From the NCBI GenBank assembly GCA_028712795.1, contig JAQTPT010000011.1:17878-81877 (forward strand): 64,000 nt of DNA. Direction: 5' to 3'. Source of the stretch: Methylococcales bacterium. Its GTDB lineage: Bacteria > Pseudomonadota > Gammaproteobacteria > Methylococcales > Methylomonadaceae. Shown here one piece after another: positions 25,760 to 37,300 of this stretch (its first letter is position 1; each line of letters begins with the position of its first letter). The position numbers were made by a program, and so were the translations under genes. A model generated the notes under the pieces. The model made no database searches, was not told the DNA's origin, and saw only the letters and a list, made by a program, of their open reading frames with translations.

Positions 25760-26692
25760 ATGAAAATTGCTATTCTATCCCGTAACCCCAAACTATATTC
25801 AACCGCTCGATTGGTTGAGGCCGCACAAGCACGGGGACATGAGATACGAGTTTTGGATGTATTACGTTGCTATATGAATATTACGTCCCATAATCCATCC
25901 ATCCATTATCGGGGAGAAGATTTAACGGGATTTGATGCGGTTATTCCTCGAATCGGCGCTTCCGTGACCTTTTACGGAACCGCAGTGCTCAGGCAATTTG
26001 AAATGATGAATGTCTTTCCACTCAATGAATCTGTGGCCATATCACGATCAAGGGATAAATTACGTTCAGTTCAATTACTGGCCAGAAAAGGGATCGGTTT
26101 GCCAGTGACCGGTTTTGCGAATAACCCGGATGATATTGAAGATTTAATTTCTCAAGTCGGTGGCGCACCCTTGGTGATTAAACTTTTGCAAGGCACGCAA
26201 GGGATCGGCGTGGTTTTGGCGGAAACCCACAACGCCGCTGAAAGTGTAATCCAAGCTTTTATGGGGCTAAATGCCAATATTATGGTGCAGGAGTTTATTA
26301 AGGAAGCTGGAGGCAGTGACATCCGCTGCTTTGTTGTAGGTGATAAAGTGGTTGCGGCGATGAAGCGGCAGGGGTGTGACGGGGAGTTCCGTTCTAATCT
26401 GCATCGCGGCGGCACAGCTACTTTGATTCGCCTAACGCCTGAAGAACGCTCCACTGCCGTCCGTGCAGCAAAAATAATGGGGCTCAATGTCTGCGGCGTT
26501 GATATTTTGCGTTCTAATCATGGCCCGGTTATTATGGAAGTCAACTCATCACCCGGTTTAAAAGGCATTGAAGCTGCCAGTGAAAAAGATATTGCCGATA
26601 TGATCATCCAATTTATCGAAAAACGATTTGAAACCATGGAAACGACAAAAGATAAATCACCTACCCGTACCCGTACCCGGGGAAAAGGCTAG
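25760..26692 (+). CDS. rimK: Ribosomal protein S6 glutamate ligase RimK
   Basis: ATP-grasp ligase that adds glutamate residues to the C-terminus of ribosomal protein S6; some homologues make free poly-glutamate. The 310 residues include the N-terminal [20 protein letters not shown]. The ATP-binding segments are [18 protein letters not shown] and [18 protein letters not shown], and the metal site is [18 protein letters not shown] basic tail of Thr-Arg repeats (TRTRTRGKG), encoded by an ACCCGT repeat, extends beyond the conserved core and is the only unusual part. Confidence 0.95.
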   Translation: MKIAILSRNPKLYSTARLVEAAQARGHEIRVLDVLRCYMNITSHNPSIHYRGEDLTGFDAVIPRIGASVTFYGTAVLRQFEMMNVFPLNESVAISRSRDKLRSVQLLARKGIGLPVTGFANNPDDIEDLISQVGGAPLVIKLLQGTQGIGVVLAETHNAAESVIQAFMGLNANIMVQEFIKEAGGSDIRCFVVGDKVVAAMKRQGCDGEFRSNLHRGGTATLIRLTPEERSTAVRAAKIMGLNVCGVDILRSNHGPVIMEVNSSPGLKGIEAASEKDIADMIIQFIEKRFETMETTKDKSPTRTRTRGKG

Positions 26693-27188
26693 CTGAGTGC
26701 ATGGGTAGCTGGTTTTTATTACTTGAATTTGCAGTCTTGCAATAAATTAAGCCGTGCTCCAAAACATCTCCGTGAAATTTACATACCCTGCTTCCTTTGT
26801 TATCAAGCCTATTTAAGCCCGAGTCTACTAACTTGAGGTCTTCATCTATGTATTTTTTTATCTATACATATACAGAAAAAATCACTTTAGTTTTATAACA
26901 ACAGTTTTTGGGTAGCCACTTCAACAAGTATTGGGATTCATCTTTAACTCTGTTTCATTATTTTGCTATCATGGTTACCGGTTTCTTGAATCTAATGTTT
27001 CATTTGCAATTATTGTGTATCCAGACTTGGGCGAACATTTATAGGCAACTAATGTGAAAGAGAGGATTATTAATGTACATAAGGTTAGCATCGCCATTTT
27101 GCCAACTTTCAATCGCTGATTATTGTGGACAGCAATGCCTGTTCACCCTCCAAGCCACCCATTTTAAATATTCTCCAAGGAGTTCGTA
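26693..27188. other. Leader region of acnB
   Basis: Nearly 500 bases, mostly AT-rich, precede acnB. No tRNA, small gene or repeat was recognised. A TCCAAGGAG ribosome site lies close to the acnB start. The length leaves room for regulated promoters, but I cannot name a binding site. Confidence 0.4.
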
Positions 27189-29756
27189 ATGCTAGAACAA
27201 TACCGAAAACATGTTGAAGAACGCGCCGCTGAGGGCGTTGTGCCTAAGCCGATTGATGCCGGGCAGATGGCTGCTTTGGTTGAGCTGATTAAACAGCCAC
27301 CTGCAGGCGAAGAAGAATTTATCCTGGATCTGTTGGCAAATCGCGTTCCAGCGGGTGTTGATGAAGCGGCTTATATTAAAGCGGGCTTTCTGGCAGCTAT
27401 CGCCAAAGGCGAAGTCAATTCACCTATTTTAACAGCCGCAGATGCGACTGAATTGTTGGGCACCATGTTAGGCGGTTATAACATTGCACCTTTAATAGAC
27501 TTGCTGGATAACCCTACCCTGGCTCCGATTGCGGTTAAGGGCTTGTCACACACCTTACTGGTATTTGATGCTTTTCATGACATCCAGGAAAAAGCGGATA
27601 AGGGCAATCCGTTCGCCAAACAAATTATTCAATCGTGGGCAGATGCTGAATGGTTTACCAGTAAACCGCCAGTGCCTGAAAAAATGACGGTTAGCGTTTT
27701 TAAAGTGACAGGTGAAACCAATACCGATGATCTGTCGCCCGCGCCTGATGCGTGGTCCCGGCCCGATATTCCGCTCCATGCCAAAGCGATGTTGAAAATG
27801 CCGCGTGAAGGCATCACTAACGCTGAAGAACAGATTGAAGAACTGCAACAAAAAGGATTTCCAGTCGCTTATGTGGGTGATGTCGTGGGCACGGGCTCGT
27901 CCCGCAAATCAGCCACAAATTCCGTATTATGGTACATCGGTAATGATATTCCCTTTATTCCTAATAAGCGCGATGGGGGGGTTTGCATAGGCGGTAAAAT
28001 CGCGCCTATATTCTTTAACACGATGGAAGATTCGGGCGCATTACCGTTTGAATGCGATGTCACCCAACTGGCTATGGGTGATGTCATTGATATTTATGTC
28101 TATGAAGGCGTTATTAAACGTCATGAAACCGATGAAGTGATTTGCACTTTTGCCTTAAAAACCGAAGTTATCCTTGATGAAGTTCGTGCCGGGGGGCGTA
28201 TCCCGTTAATCATCGGACGGGGGTTGACTGACCGGGCCAGAAAAGCTTTAGGCCTGGGGGCGTCTACCGTGTTCCTTCGCCCGGCTGACGAAAAAGACAG
28301 TGGCAAAGGTTTCACTTTGGCGCAAAAAATAGTGGGTAAAGCCTGTGGCGTGGAGGGTGTTCGTCCCAACACATACTGTGAACCCCACATGACTACGGTT
28401 GGCTCTCAGGATACGACAGGCCCTATGACCCGCGACGAATTGAAGGATTTGGCTTGTTTAGGTTTTTCAGCGGATCTGGTGTTGCAATCTTTCTGTCATA
28501 CGGCGGCTTATCCCAAGCCAATTGACGTCGTTATGCAACATACCCTGCCGGATTTTATAATGAATCGCGGAGGCGTGTCCTTGCGTCCTGGCGACGGCAT
28601 TATTCATTCCTGGTTAAATCGCATGTTATTGCCTGATACCGTCGGCACAGGCGGCGATTCGCATACCCGATTCCCTATCGGCATTTCCTTTCCGGCAGGA
28701 TCAGGTTTGGTTGCTTTTGCAGCGGCTACGGGCGTAATGCCGCTGGATATGCCGGAATCGGTTCTGGTCCGCTTTAAAGGCGAAATGCAGCCAGGCATTA
28801 CGCTGCGGGATATGGTGAATGCTATCCCTTATGCCGCCATACAACGAGGTTTGCTAACAATTGATAAAAAAGGCAAAAAAAATGTGTTTTCGGGACGTAT
28901 TCTGGAAATCGAAGGTTTGCCGGATTTGAAAGTAGAACAAGCGTTTGAATTATCCGATGCTTCAGCGGAACGCTCGGCGGGCGGTTGCACTATCCGTTTA
29001 AATGAAGCGCCGATACGTGAGTATCTGAATTCCAACATAACACTGCTGAAATGGATGATTGCTGAAGGTTATGGCGATATCCGCACTATCGAAAGACGCA
29101 TCAAAAGCATGGAAAAGTGGCTTGCCAATCCGGTATTACTTGAACCTGATCCGGATGCCGAATACTTTGAAATCATTGAAATTGATATGAATGAAATCAA
29201 AGAACCGCTGCTGGCCTGTCCCAATGACCCCGATGATATAAAACCCCTCTCCGCTGTCGCCGGCACCAAAATCGACGAGGTATTCCTGGGTTCTTGCATG
29301 ACTAATATCGGTCACTTTCGCGCCGCGGGAAAGTTACTTGAGAAACAAAAAGGTGAACTGCCCACGCGTTTGTGGGTTGCTCCTCCCACCAAAATGGATC
29401 AAACCCAATTAACCGAGGAAGGTTATTACAGCACGTTCGGTAAGGCCGGCGCCAGAATGGAAATGCCGGGCTGTTCATTATGCATGGGTAATCAGGCGCG
29501 TGTTGCGGAAAATTCCACCGTGGTTTCAACTTCAACACGAAATTTCCCTAACCGTTTGGGGAACGGCGCCAATGTCTACCTGTCATCCGCCGAACTGGCC
29601 GCAGTGTGTTCAATTTTAGGCAAAATCCCCACTTTTGATGAATATATGCACTACGCCGATCAGATCAGTGAAACCGCGGAAGATACGTATCGTTATCTGA
29701 ATTTTAACCGAATGGCTAAATACCAGCAAAAAGCTGATAAGGTAGCGCCGGTTTAA
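27189..29756 (+). CDS. acnB: Aconitate hydratase B
   Basis: Bifunctional TCA-cycle enzyme that converts citrate to isocitrate and 2-methylaconitate-type substrates through a [4Fe-4S] cluster. The 855 residues match AcnB. The N-terminal HEAT-like domain ([20 protein letters not shown]) is followed by the swivelling domain ([20 protein letters not shown]). Domains 1-3 follow, with the cluster cysteines in the segments [10 protein letters not shown] and [11 protein letters not shown]. There is no sign of damage. It is monocistronic apart from possible read-through to dciA. Confidence 0.98.
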   Translation: MLEQYRKHVEERAAEGVVPKPIDAGQMAALVELIKQPPAGEEEFILDLLANRVPAGVDEAAYIKAGFLAAIAKGEVNSPILTAADATELLGTMLGGYNIAPLIDLLDNPTLAPIAVKGLSHTLLVFDAFHDIQEKADKGNPFAKQIIQSWADAEWFTSKPPVPEKMTVSVFKVTGETNTDDLSPAPDAWSRPDIPLHAKAMLKMPREGITNAEEQIEELQQKGFPVAYVGDVVGTGSSRKSATNSVLWYIGNDIPFIPNKRDGGVCIGGKIAPIFFNTMEDSGALPFECDVTQLAMGDVIDIYVYEGVIKRHETDEVICTFALKTEVILDEVRAGGRIPLIIGRGLTDRARKALGLGASTVFLRPADEKDSGKGFTLAQKIVGKACGVEGVRPNTYCEPHMTTVGSQDTTGPMTRDELKDLACLGFSADLVLQSFCHTAAYPKPIDVVMQHTLPDFIMNRGGVSLRPGDGIIHSWLNRMLLPDTVGTGGDSHTRFPIGISFPAGSGLVAFAAATGVMPLDMPESVLVRFKGEMQPGITLRDMVNAIPYAAIQRGLLTIDKKGKKNVFSGRILEIEGLPDLKVEQAFELSDASAERSAGGCTIRLNEAPIREYLNSNITLLKWMIAEGYGDIRTIERRIKSMEKWLANPVLLEPDPDAEYFEIIEIDMNEIKEPLLACPNDPDDIKPLSAVAGTKIDEVFLGSCMTNIGHFRAAGKLLEKQKGELPTRLWVAPPTKMDQTQLTEEGYYSTFGKAGARMEMPGCSLCMGNQARVAENSTVVSTSTRNFPNRLGNGANVYLSSAELAAVCSILGKIPTFDEYMHYADQISETAEDTYRYLNFNRMAKYQQKADKVAPV

Positions 29757-29775
29757 GGTAACTACCCACTGTAGC

Positions 29776-29825
29776 TTAAAGGCTAAAGGCGAAGGATGAG
29801 GTTGTAGTTCTTTACCTTTAGCCTT
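29776..29825. repeat. Inverted repeat after acnB
   Basis: GGCTAAAGG and CCTTTAGCC are perfect 9-bp complements about 26 bases apart just beyond the acnB stop, with further copies of the CTTTA-type word next to them. The structure may end or stabilise the acnB message. Confidence 0.35.
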
Positions 29826-29852
29826 GTGCCTTTAACCTTGCCTCTTGTATTT

Positions 29853-30314
29853 ATGCCCCAAAAGCCACCTTCATTTAAAGCGTCCTTGTCGTTCCAGAAC
29901 CGGACAATGGCATTTTTTTACAGCCAGATTGAGCAACAACAGAGAATATTACAACGTATCCAGGCGGTTCTGCCTGAAGCATTGGCAAAACAGGCCAGGC
30001 ACTGCCTCATACGAGACAAAAAACTGCTGATTTATACGGATTCCGCCGCATGGGCATCACAACTGCGCTTTTATAACAGCGCAATTCTTACTGCTATTAA
30101 GCCACTAACGAGAACGCCGGTTGAGATGTTGCAAATTAAGATAATTACTGGTCAAACAGGGCTTAATATCGTATCTAAACGGAAAGCAAATATACCTTCA
30201 GTAGGAAAAATAGAGTTTATCCGAGACCATAGCCTCGCAGTTTCGGACAACCAACTGCGGTTGGCGCTGCTGAAATTAAGCTCAACACTGGAAAGGCTAT
30301 CCCGAAAAGCTTAA
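29853..30314 (+). CDS. DciA-like protein (DUF721)
   Basis: A 153-residue protein of the DUF721/DciA family, whose members load the replicative helicase DnaB in bacteria lacking DnaC. The conserved core is LPEALAKQARHCLIRDKKLL followed by TDSAAWASQLRFYNSAIL, the KH-like part of DciA. It lies convergent to lpxC, a neighbourhood shared by this gene in many gammaproteobacteria. The start is uncertain because no clear ribosome site is visible; 29826 and 29853 are both possible. I prefer the later one. Confidence 0.8.
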   Translation: MPQKPPSFKASLSFQNRTMAFFYSQIEQQQRILQRIQAVLPEALAKQARHCLIRDKKLLIYTDSAAWASQLRFYNSAILTAIKPLTRTPVEMLQIKIITGQTGLNIVSKRKANIPSVGKIEFIRDHSLAVSDNQLRLALLKLSSTLERLSRKA

Positions 30315-30331
30315 TAACATTTAAAAAAAGA

Positions 30332-31255
30332 CTATTCAGGGGGTCTAGCCGTTTCCGCGGAATGCATATAAGAAATCGGCGCCTCATCTTCATCTGAAAA
30401 AGTGACCATTTCCCAAGCGTCTTTGTTGTCCAATAAAGTACGGAGTAATTTATTATTCAACCCGTGTCCTGATTTATAACCGATAAACTCGCCAATTAAG
30501 CTATGCCCCAATAAATATAAGTCGCCAATGGCATCAAGAATTTTATGTTTAACAAATTCATCTGCACTGCGCAGTCCATCTTCATTAAGGATCTTATCGT
30601 CATCAACTACGATTGCATTATCCAGGCTTCCTCCCAAAGCGAGATTATTTTCCCTCAGCATATCAATATCTTTCATGAAGCCAAAAGTTCTGGCCCGGCT
30701 TACTTCCTTAACAAAAGTCGTAGAAGAAAAATCCATCGTTGCCGTTTTTACATGCTCTTCAAAAGCCGGATGTTCAAAATCAATGGTAAAAGTCACTTTA
30801 AATCCATCGAATGGGTTAAATTCCGCCCATTTATCGCCTTCTTCAACCCGAATACTCCGTTTTATTTTAATATACTGTTTTGGACAATCCTGCTCTTCAA
30901 CTCCGGCAGATTGAAGTAAAAATACAAAAGGTCCGGCACTACCGTCCATGATCGGTACTTCTCCAGCACTAACGTCAATAATGGCGTTGTCTATCCCTAA
31001 TCCTGCAAAAGCCGAAAGCAAATGCTCTATGGTCGAAATTTTAACATCACCTGAAACCAACGTCGTCGACAGGACAGTTTCCCCAACATTTTTTGGTGTT
31101 GCCTGAATAGTAACGGGTTCGTCCAAATCCACTCGGCAAAACCTGATACCTGTATTCGGCTCAGCCGGGCGTAAAGTTAAATGTATTTTGTCGCCTGTAT
31201 GTAAACCAACGCCTGTGGCTCTTATGGTGTTTCGTAAAGTTCGCTGTTTAATCAT
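30332..31255 (-). CDS. lpxC: UDP-3-O-acyl-N-acetylglucosamine deacetylase LpxC
   Basis: Zinc enzyme of the first committed step of lipid A synthesis. The 307 residues are the usual length. The zinc ligands are in [10 protein letters not shown] (His) and [16 protein letters not shown] (His and Asp), and the catalytic histidine is in the segment SGHGLNN. It faces the DciA gene with only 17 bases between their ends, so transcripts may overlap. The ftsZ neighbour that is usual for lpxC is not seen in the window. Confidence 0.97.
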   Translation of the reverse strand: MIKQRTLRNTIRATGVGLHTGDKIHLTLRPAEPNTGIRFCRVDLDEPVTIQATPKNVGETVLSTTLVSGDVKISTIEHLLSAFAGLGIDNAIIDVSAGEVPIMDGSAGPFVFLLQSAGVEEQDCPKQYIKIKRSIRVEEGDKWAEFNPFDGFKVTFTIDFEHPAFEEHVKTATMDFSSTTFVKEVSRARTFGFMKDIDMLRENNLALGGSLDNAIVVDDDKILNEDGLRSADEFVKHKILDAIGDLYLLGHSLIGEFIGYKSGHGLNNKLLRTLLDNKDAWEMVTFSDEDEAPISYMHSAETARPPE

Positions 31256-31489
31256 AAAAATAAATAACGCCGGATGGAAGGCCCTAAAAAGTCGTTAATT
31301 ATACCTCATTAACGCCAAAAAAAGATATTGAATCGACTCCACTTCCAATAGTTGTTTAGTATTGGCGTCATATTTTTCAACATAATTATCTGTTGGCGGG
31401 TTATCTTTTATGCATTAACATTACATTTTGTGTAGCTTAATTAAGCTAATTAGTGCTAGTCTAGGCATCATCATTTAGTCATTACGGAC

Positions 31490-32647
31490 ATGTTAAAAAA
31501 AAAATTTCAACGAAAAACTCCGGAACAATTTCCTGATTATTCCGGATTGCTGGAAAAACAATACAACCATCAAGTAACTCAAAGTCATATACACAACGAT
31601 AACGCGCAATTTAACGCTTTAAAGCACTTACAAACGCTTTTGGATCATACCGTGGCGTCTGTCAATTATGATCGGCAATCGTTTGCGCACAAACTGCTTT
31701 CTTCGCCTCCGGAAAAATGTCAAAGCCTTTATTTATTCGGTGATGTGGGTCGCGGTAAATCGATGTTAATGGCGTTATTTTATGACGCTTGTCCTATTGA
31801 ACAAAAACGGCGGGTACATTTTAATATCTTCATGTTAGAGGTTCATGCCTTTAACCACGAATGGCGACAAAAAAACAATACTGATTCGATCTCTGCCTTG
31901 GCAAAAAAAATCAGGGCATCAGCACTGCTTCTCTGCCTTGATGAGTTTTATGTCACCGATATAGCCGATGCCATGATTCTGGAAAGATTGTTTAGAAAGC
32001 TCTTTGAGTTGGGCTTACTGGTTGTTATAACATCTAACCGCCATCCGGATGATTTATATCAGGGCGGTTTGCAAAGGGAACAATTTCTGAACTTCACCAA
32101 GCTTTTGCAAACAGAATCCAAAATTATAGAACTTGTTGCAAAAGAAGATTACCGGCTAATGCATCTGCATGCCCTTGAAGCGACTTATTATTTCCCACTG
32201 GATGCACATGCGGGTGAGTTTGTGGAAAAAAGCTATAATGAGTTTACCAATTTTGCAGCCAGACAAGCAGGCGAATTGCAGGTATTGGGAAGAAAGGTTG
32301 TTTTATCTTCGGTACACGGTGATATTGCCCTCACATCCTTCGATGAACTCTGCGTAAAACCTTTAGCTTCCGCTGATTACACAGAGATCGCCCGTGAATT
32401 CAGCACGTTGATTATGGCTGAAATTCCAAAATTATCCTCAGCAAAACGTAACGAAGCCAAGCGTTTTATGACATTAATTGACGCGCTTTATGAACACAAG
32501 GTAAAACTGATATGCACCGCTGAAGTGCCCGCGCAAGAACTTTATACCGAAGGTGATGGCGCGTTTGAATTCAGACGCACCGTTTCAAGATTAATTGAAA
32601 TGCAATCAGAGGGTTATTTACAGAGCAAGCACATCGGGCACTCATAA
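31490..32647 (+). CDS. zapE: Cell division protein ZapE (AFG1 family ATPase)
   Basis: A 385-residue ATPase related to mitochondrial AFG1; in E. coli ZapE destabilises FtsZ rings. The Walker A motif is LFGDVGRGKSMLMALF near residue 80 and Walker B is LLCLDEFYVTDIADAMIL. The sensor segment VITSNRHPDDLY follows. The C-terminal part retains the FDELCVKPLASADY motif. No frameshift or truncation is seen. Confidence 0.93.
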   Translation: MLKKKFQRKTPEQFPDYSGLLEKQYNHQVTQSHIHNDNAQFNALKHLQTLLDHTVASVNYDRQSFAHKLLSSPPEKCQSLYLFGDVGRGKSMLMALFYDACPIEQKRRVHFNIFMLEVHAFNHEWRQKNNTDSISALAKKIRASALLLCLDEFYVTDIADAMILERLFRKLFELGLLVVITSNRHPDDLYQGGLQREQFLNFTKLLQTESKIIELVAKEDYRLMHLHALEATYYFPLDAHAGEFVEKSYNEFTNFAARQAGELQVLGRKVVLSSVHGDIALTSFDELCVKPLASADYTEIAREFSTLIMAEIPKLSSAKRNEAKRFMTLIDALYEHKVKLICTAEVPAQELYTEGDGAFEFRRTVSRLIEMQSEGYLQSKHIGHS

Positions 32648-32888
32648 GTTTTTTTACCTGATAGTAGACAAGTTTTATTCCTTTATATCAAATGATTCCA
32701 AACTCATTACCACAACCTAAATCTAACAAAAAATGCCGGCAGTTCGTTTAACTCTTGCATATTTAAGGCTAAATTTTTTGCGATATTCATAAAGCACCCA
32801 GGTTTTCCGTAAACGTGGATAGAGAAGATTTTTACAACTCGCATTCCACTAAAACAATAAATTTAATAAGGCAACACGAGGCGCAACG

Positions 32889-33443
32889 ATGGTATTATTA
32901 ACAACAAAAGTCTGTGATTTTGGTAAAAAAGCGGTTGATTTTAATTTACCGGGTATTGACGGACGTAACTGGTCGCTACAACAATGCATGGGTGAGAAAG
33001 GTTTGTTGATTATGTTTATTTGTAATCATTGCCCTTATGTCAAAGCCGTGCAAGAACGAATTGTAAGAGATACCCGCGAACTTAAAATGCTGGGTGTTGG
33101 AGCTGTCGCCATCATGTCCAATGACCCTGCTGAATACCCGGAAGATTCCTTCGATAACATGAAGTTGCTCGCCAAACAACTGGATTTTAACTTTCCTTAC
33201 CTATTTGATGAAACACAGCAAGTTGCAAGACAGTACGATGCCGTCTGCACGCCCGATTTTTTTGGTTATAATGCTGACTTTGAATTGCAGTACCGGGGCA
33301 GGCTTGATGCAAGCAAAAAGGAAACCGCGCCTGACGATACCCGGCGCGACCTGTTTGAAGCCATGAAACAGATTGCAGAAACAGGACGCGGTCCACAAGA
33401 GCAGTTCCCTAGCATGGGTTGCTCCATCAAATGGAAAAAATAA
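32889..33443 (+). CDS. Thioredoxin-like protein (AhpC/TSA-type)
   Basis: A 184-residue protein of the thioredoxin fold. The active-site segment is CNHCPYVKAV, a C-x-x-C motif typical of a common family of uncharacterised redoxins that is often encoded near housekeeping genes. There is no signal peptide, so it should be cytoplasmic. A GAGGCG ribosome site precedes the ATG. It lies 33 bases ahead of pgk in the same direction and may be co-transcribed with it. The physiological partner is unknown. Confidence 0.85.
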   Translation: MVLLTTKVCDFGKKAVDFNLPGIDGRNWSLQQCMGEKGLLIMFICNHCPYVKAVQERIVRDTRELKMLGVGAVAIMSNDPAEYPEDSFDNMKLLAKQLDFNFPYLFDETQQVARQYDAVCTPDFFGYNADFELQYRGRLDASKKETAPDDTRRDLFEAMKQIAETGRGPQEQFPSMGCSIKWKK

Positions 33444-33476
33444 ACACTAAATTCACACAAACTGAGAGAGTAAAAT

Positions 33477-34652
33477 ATGTCGATTCAAAGAATGGTTGAT
33501 CTGGATTTATCAGGAAAACGGGTATTAATTCGCCAGGATCTGAACGTACCGGTAAAAAACGGTAAAGTGACCAGCGATATTCGTATTCAGGCAAGCGTTC
33601 CAACGATTGAAAAAGCCTTGGCCGCCGGTGCGGCAGTTATGCTGTTATCACATCTCGGCCGTCCCGTTGAAGGTCAATATGATGAAGCATCTTCTTTAAA
33701 ACCGGTCGCTGAACGCTTGTCAACCCTGCTGGGAAAACCCGTCAGACTGGAAAAGGATTGGCTGGACGGAATTGTAATTACTCCGGGTGAAGTCGTACTT
33801 TGCGAAAATGTGCGCTTCAATGCTGGCGAAGAAAAAAACAGCGATGAGTTAGGCAAGAAAATGGCCGCCCTTTGTGATGTTTTTGTAATGGATGCCTTTG
33901 GCACGGCTCACCGTGCACAAGCTTCAACACACAGTGTCGCCAAGTTTGCACCGGTTATTTGCGCAGGCCCTTTATTAGCCAATGAACTGGACGCCTTGGG
34001 CAAAGCCCTGGAAACTCCCGCTAAACCATTGGTGGCGATTGTGGGCGGATCCAAGGTGTCCACCAAGTTGACGGTATTAAAGTCATTATCGGAAAAAGTG
34101 GATCAATTAATTGTTGGCGGCGGTATAGCCAATACTTTTATTGCGGCGGCTGGTTTTCCAGTCGGCAAGTCGCTTTATGAAGCCGATTTAATAGAAGAAG
34201 CGCAACGGTTAATTGCCGCCGCAAAGCAAGCGGGCTCGGATATTCCGATACCGGTTGATGTGGTTTGCGCCAAAGAATTCTCTGAAACTGCAACAGCCGC
34301 AATCAAGAGGGTTGAAGATGTTGAAGCGGATGATTTGATCCTGGATATAGGTCCCGATACCGCAAAACAGTATGCTGAATTGCTAAAATCCGCTGGCACT
34401 ATTGTTTGGAATGGTCCTGTAGGCGTATTCGAAATCGAGCAATTCAGTCATGGCACGCAAACACTGGCAACAGCCATTGCCGAAAGCAGCGCTTTTTCAA
34501 TTGCTGGCGGCGGCGACACTTTAGCGGCAATTGACAAATACGGAATTAATGACCAGGTTTCATACACGTCAACGGGTGGTGGCGCATTCCTTGAATTTCT
34601 TGAAGGTAAGGAACTGCCTGCTGTTGCTATATTAAAATCACGCAGCCAGTAA
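33477..34652 (+). CDS. pgk: Phosphoglycerate kinase
   Basis: Glycolytic kinase converting 1,3-bisphosphoglycerate and ADP to 3-phosphoglycerate and ATP. The 391 residues match the family. The N-terminal substrate-binding segment [15 protein letters not shown] and the LLSHLGRP motif are present, along with the nucleotide-site segments [22 protein letters not shown] and GGGDTLAA. A rho-independent terminator lies 74 bases after the stop. No gap, tkt or fba neighbour is present, unlike the classical gap-pgk cluster. Confidence 0.98.
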   Translation: MSIQRMVDLDLSGKRVLIRQDLNVPVKNGKVTSDIRIQASVPTIEKALAAGAAVMLLSHLGRPVEGQYDEASSLKPVAERLSTLLGKPVRLEKDWLDGIVITPGEVVLCENVRFNAGEEKNSDELGKKMAALCDVFVMDAFGTAHRAQASTHSVAKFAPVICAGPLLANELDALGKALETPAKPLVAIVGGSKVSTKLTVLKSLSEKVDQLIVGGGIANTFIAAAGFPVGKSLYEADLIEEAQRLIAAAKQAGSDIPIPVDVVCAKEFSETATAAIKRVEDVEADDLILDIGPDTAKQYAELLKSAGTIVWNGPVGVFEIEQFSHGTQTLATAIAESSAFSIAGGGDTLAAIDKYGINDQVSYTSTGGGAFLEFLEGKELPAVAILKSRSQ

Positions 34653-34725
34653 TAAGATATAGAGAGAAAGGTTTATAAATATTGTACCCTGACCTCTCAT
34701 CCTGTACATTTATCTCGGAATTACC

Positions 34726-34758
34726 ATCAGACTTATCAAATAGTCTGATTATTTTTTA
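34726..34758 (+). terminator. Rho-independent terminator after pgk
   Basis: ATCAGACT and AGTCTGAT form a perfect 8-bp stem around an 8-base loop and are followed directly by TTATTTTTT. It lies between pgk and rpoZ and would separate the two transcripts. Confidence 0.85.
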
Positions 34759-34777
34759 CTTACATTAAGGTTAACTA

Positions 34778-35017
34778 ATGGCCAGAGTTACTATCGAAGA
34801 TTGTTTAGAACATGTAGAAAACCGTTTCAAACTGGTGTTATTGGCGAGCGCGAGAGCGCGTCAATTAAGCCACGGCGCAACTGAATTTCTTCCGCGCGGC
34901 AAAGATAAAGATACCGTTCTTGCTCTGCGCGAAATTGCGGCAGGTCATGTCACGACTGAGAACATCAATATTCTCCATCGTGTTGGTGAAATACATGACC
35001 ACAACCCCATGTTCTAA
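34778..35017 (+). CDS. rpoZ: RNA polymerase omega subunit
   Basis: A 79-residue omega subunit that helps to assemble RNA polymerase and forms part of a ppGpp site. The conserved start [20 protein letters not shown] and the segment [10 protein letters not shown] are diagnostic. It is followed after 12 bases by spoT, the classical gammaproteobacterial rpoZ-spoT arrangement. The gmk gene that commonly precedes rpoZ is replaced here by pgk. Confidence 0.97.
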   Translation: MARVTIEDCLEHVENRFKLVLLASARARQLSHGATEFLPRGKDKDTVLALREIAAGHVTTENINILHRVGEIHDHNPMF

Positions 35018-35029
35018 ACCTTTGCTTCC

Positions 35030-37204
35030 ATGTCGAAAATAGCCGGCACCATCGAATCAATCCGCCCTCAGGACGAACTGATCGATCGATTATGCGCGGT
35101 TTTATCCGGCTATTTAGATCAAGCCCAAATTGATGATTGCGTCCGTGCTTACAAATTTAGCGCGGATGCGCATTTAGGTCAATTCCGTAAAAGTGGCGAA
35201 GCATATATTTGTCACCCCGTCTCTGTCGCCATCACCCTGGCCGAGATGCGTATGGATGCCAGCGGCATCATGGCGGCAATTCTGCACGATGTCATTGAAG
35301 ATACCCCGGTAAGCAAAAAAGAACTGGCAAACCTGTTCAGTGAAGAAGTCGCGGAACTGGTTGATGGTGTCACTAAACTTACACAAATTGATGGCAAATC
35401 CCAAACCAGGGCAGAAGCTCAAGCTGAAAACGTACGTAAAATGTTTCTTGCTATGGGCAAAGACTTACGGGTGATATTGGTCAAATTGGCAGACCGACTG
35501 CACAACCTGCAAACATTAGGCGTCATGCCCGCACAAAAAAAACGCCGCATCGCCCGCGAAACTTTGGATATTTACGCCCCGATTGCCAATCGTTTGGGTA
35601 TGAATAAAATCCGGCACAAATTGGAGTCTCTGAGTTTTCAAGCGATGTACCCGCTACGTTATGCCGTTTTAACTAATGCAGTAAAAAAAGCTCGCGGTAA
35701 CCGCAGTAAAATTGTAGGCACCATTGAAAGCACTATAAAAAAGCGTTTGGAACAGGCTGACCTCCACTGTGAAGTGTCAGGCAGGGAAAAAAATATTTAT
35801 AGCATTTATCAAAAAATGGTCCAGAAAAAAGCGTCCTTATCATCGATTTTTGATGTCTACGCCTTCCGGATTTTTTGTGATAATGTCGATGCCTGTTACA
35901 GGGCTTTGGGTGTTATTCATAATTTGTATAAACCTATTCCTGGCCGCTTTAAAGATTATATCGCCTTGCCCAAAGCTAATGGGTACCAATCCCTGCACAC
36001 CATACTCATTGGCCCTTATGGCGTCCCCATCGAAATCCAGATCAGAACTCACGAAATGCACCGCATGGCGGAATCGGGTATCGCCGCGCATTGGCTCTAT
36101 AAATCCGAGGATGATAAAACTGAAAAATTTCAAGCGCGGGCTAATGAATGGTTACGCGATTTATTGGAAATCCAGAAGACAGCCGGCGATTCTCTCGAGT
36201 TTATTGATAATTTAAAGGTAGACTTGTTCCCACAGGAAGTTTTTGTGTTCACCCCCAAGGGCGGGATTATCAAAATGCCCCGAGGCGCAACCATTATCGA
36301 TTTTGCCTACGCGGTTCATACTGATATTGGAAATGCCTGTGTTTCAGCCAGAATTGACAAACAACTGGTGCCATTGCAAACCAAACTTGAAAACGGCATG
36401 ACCGTAGAAATTATTACTGCATCCTGGGCAAGGCCGAACGCGCTTTGGCTCAATTATGTGACGACAGTAAAAGCGCGTTCCAGTATCCGCAACCATCTGA
36501 AAAATTTTAAACAGAAAGAGGCTATTAGCTTAGGCCGGCGACTGTTGGAAAAAGAACTCCAAACCTTGCATCTCCATTTGGAAAACATCGAGGACGCCCG
36601 AATACAGGCATTGCTTAAAGTTATGAACGTGCCATCCATGAACGATTTGCTGGAAGACATTGGTTTGGGCAACAAAATGCCGTTTTTAATCGCCAAGCGA
36701 CTCACTCAGGATGATATTAATGCCAATATCAAGCTGGATGACACTGACAAAATCCAGCAAACACCCCTGATTATAAAAGGCACGGAAGGCATGGTGATTA
36801 CCCTGGCCAAATGTTGCAGGCCCATTCCGGGTGACTCAATCATAGGCTACTTTAATCCCGGCAAAGGCATAGTTGTCCATCATTACGAATGCCGTAACAG
36901 CTCTGTCGTCAAAAAAAAACACACCAACTGGCTCGATGTTGAATGGAGCCAGGATGTAAAAGGCGATTTTCCCACTGAACTTCGCATAGAGATACTTAAT
37001 CAACGCGGGGCATTGGCAACCATTGCATCAACGATTTCCGAACGAGGTTCAAACATTGAAAACGTCAACGTTGTCGATCAAGATGACCGTATTTGTGTCG
37101 ACTTGATCACCCTGACAGTTAAAGACCGCATGCATTTGGCAAAGATCATGCGCCGCTTGAAAGAATTACCCATTGTTTTAAAAATTACCCGAGTTAAGGG
37201 CTAG
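35030..37204 (+). CDS. spoT: Bifunctional (p)ppGpp synthetase/hydrolase SpoT
   Basis: A 724-residue RelA/SpoT enzyme. The HD hydrolase domain is intact (ICHPVSVAITLAEM, LHDVIEDTP and KLADRLHNLQTL). The synthetase domain has GRFKDYIALPKANGYQSLHT, and the TGS domain follows at about residue 390 (VFVFTPKGGIIKMPRGATII). The C-terminal ACT domain contains RGALATIASTISERGSNIEN. Both catalytic halves look usable, so it should be bifunctional. It forms an operon with rpoZ. Its product could control PpnN, encoded at 10.5-11.9 kb. Confidence 0.96.
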   Translation: MSKIAGTIESIRPQDELIDRLCAVLSGYLDQAQIDDCVRAYKFSADAHLGQFRKSGEAYICHPVSVAITLAEMRMDASGIMAAILHDVIEDTPVSKKELANLFSEEVAELVDGVTKLTQIDGKSQTRAEAQAENVRKMFLAMGKDLRVILVKLADRLHNLQTLGVMPAQKKRRIARETLDIYAPIANRLGMNKIRHKLESLSFQAMYPLRYAVLTNAVKKARGNRSKIVGTIESTIKKRLEQADLHCEVSGREKNIYSIYQKMVQKKASLSSIFDVYAFRIFCDNVDACYRALGVIHNLYKPIPGRFKDYIALPKANGYQSLHTILIGPYGVPIEIQIRTHEMHRMAESGIAAHWLYKSEDDKTEKFQARANEWLRDLLEIQKTAGDSLEFIDNLKVDLFPQEVFVFTPKGGIIKMPRGATIIDFAYAVHTDIGNACVSARIDKQLVPLQTKLENGMTVEIITASWARPNALWLNYVTTVKARSSIRNHLKNFKQKEAISLGRRLLEKELQTLHLHLENIEDARIQALLKVMNVPSMNDLLEDIGLGNKMPFLIAKRLTQDDINANIKLDDTDKIQQTPLIIKGTEGMVITLAKCCRPIPGDSIIGYFNPGKGIVVHHYECRNSSVVKKKHTNWLDVEWSQDVKGDFPTELRIEILNQRGALATIASTISERGSNIENVNVVDQDDRICVDLITLTVKDRMHLAKIMRRLKELPIVLKITRVKG

Positions 37205-37300
37205 ATAGCTCTGTTTTCCAGCTCTTATGTGTTTGAAAACAAGCTTAAGCCGCTGGGTTTGATATCATAAACACTCATCATCAACATATCAGGAAACAAA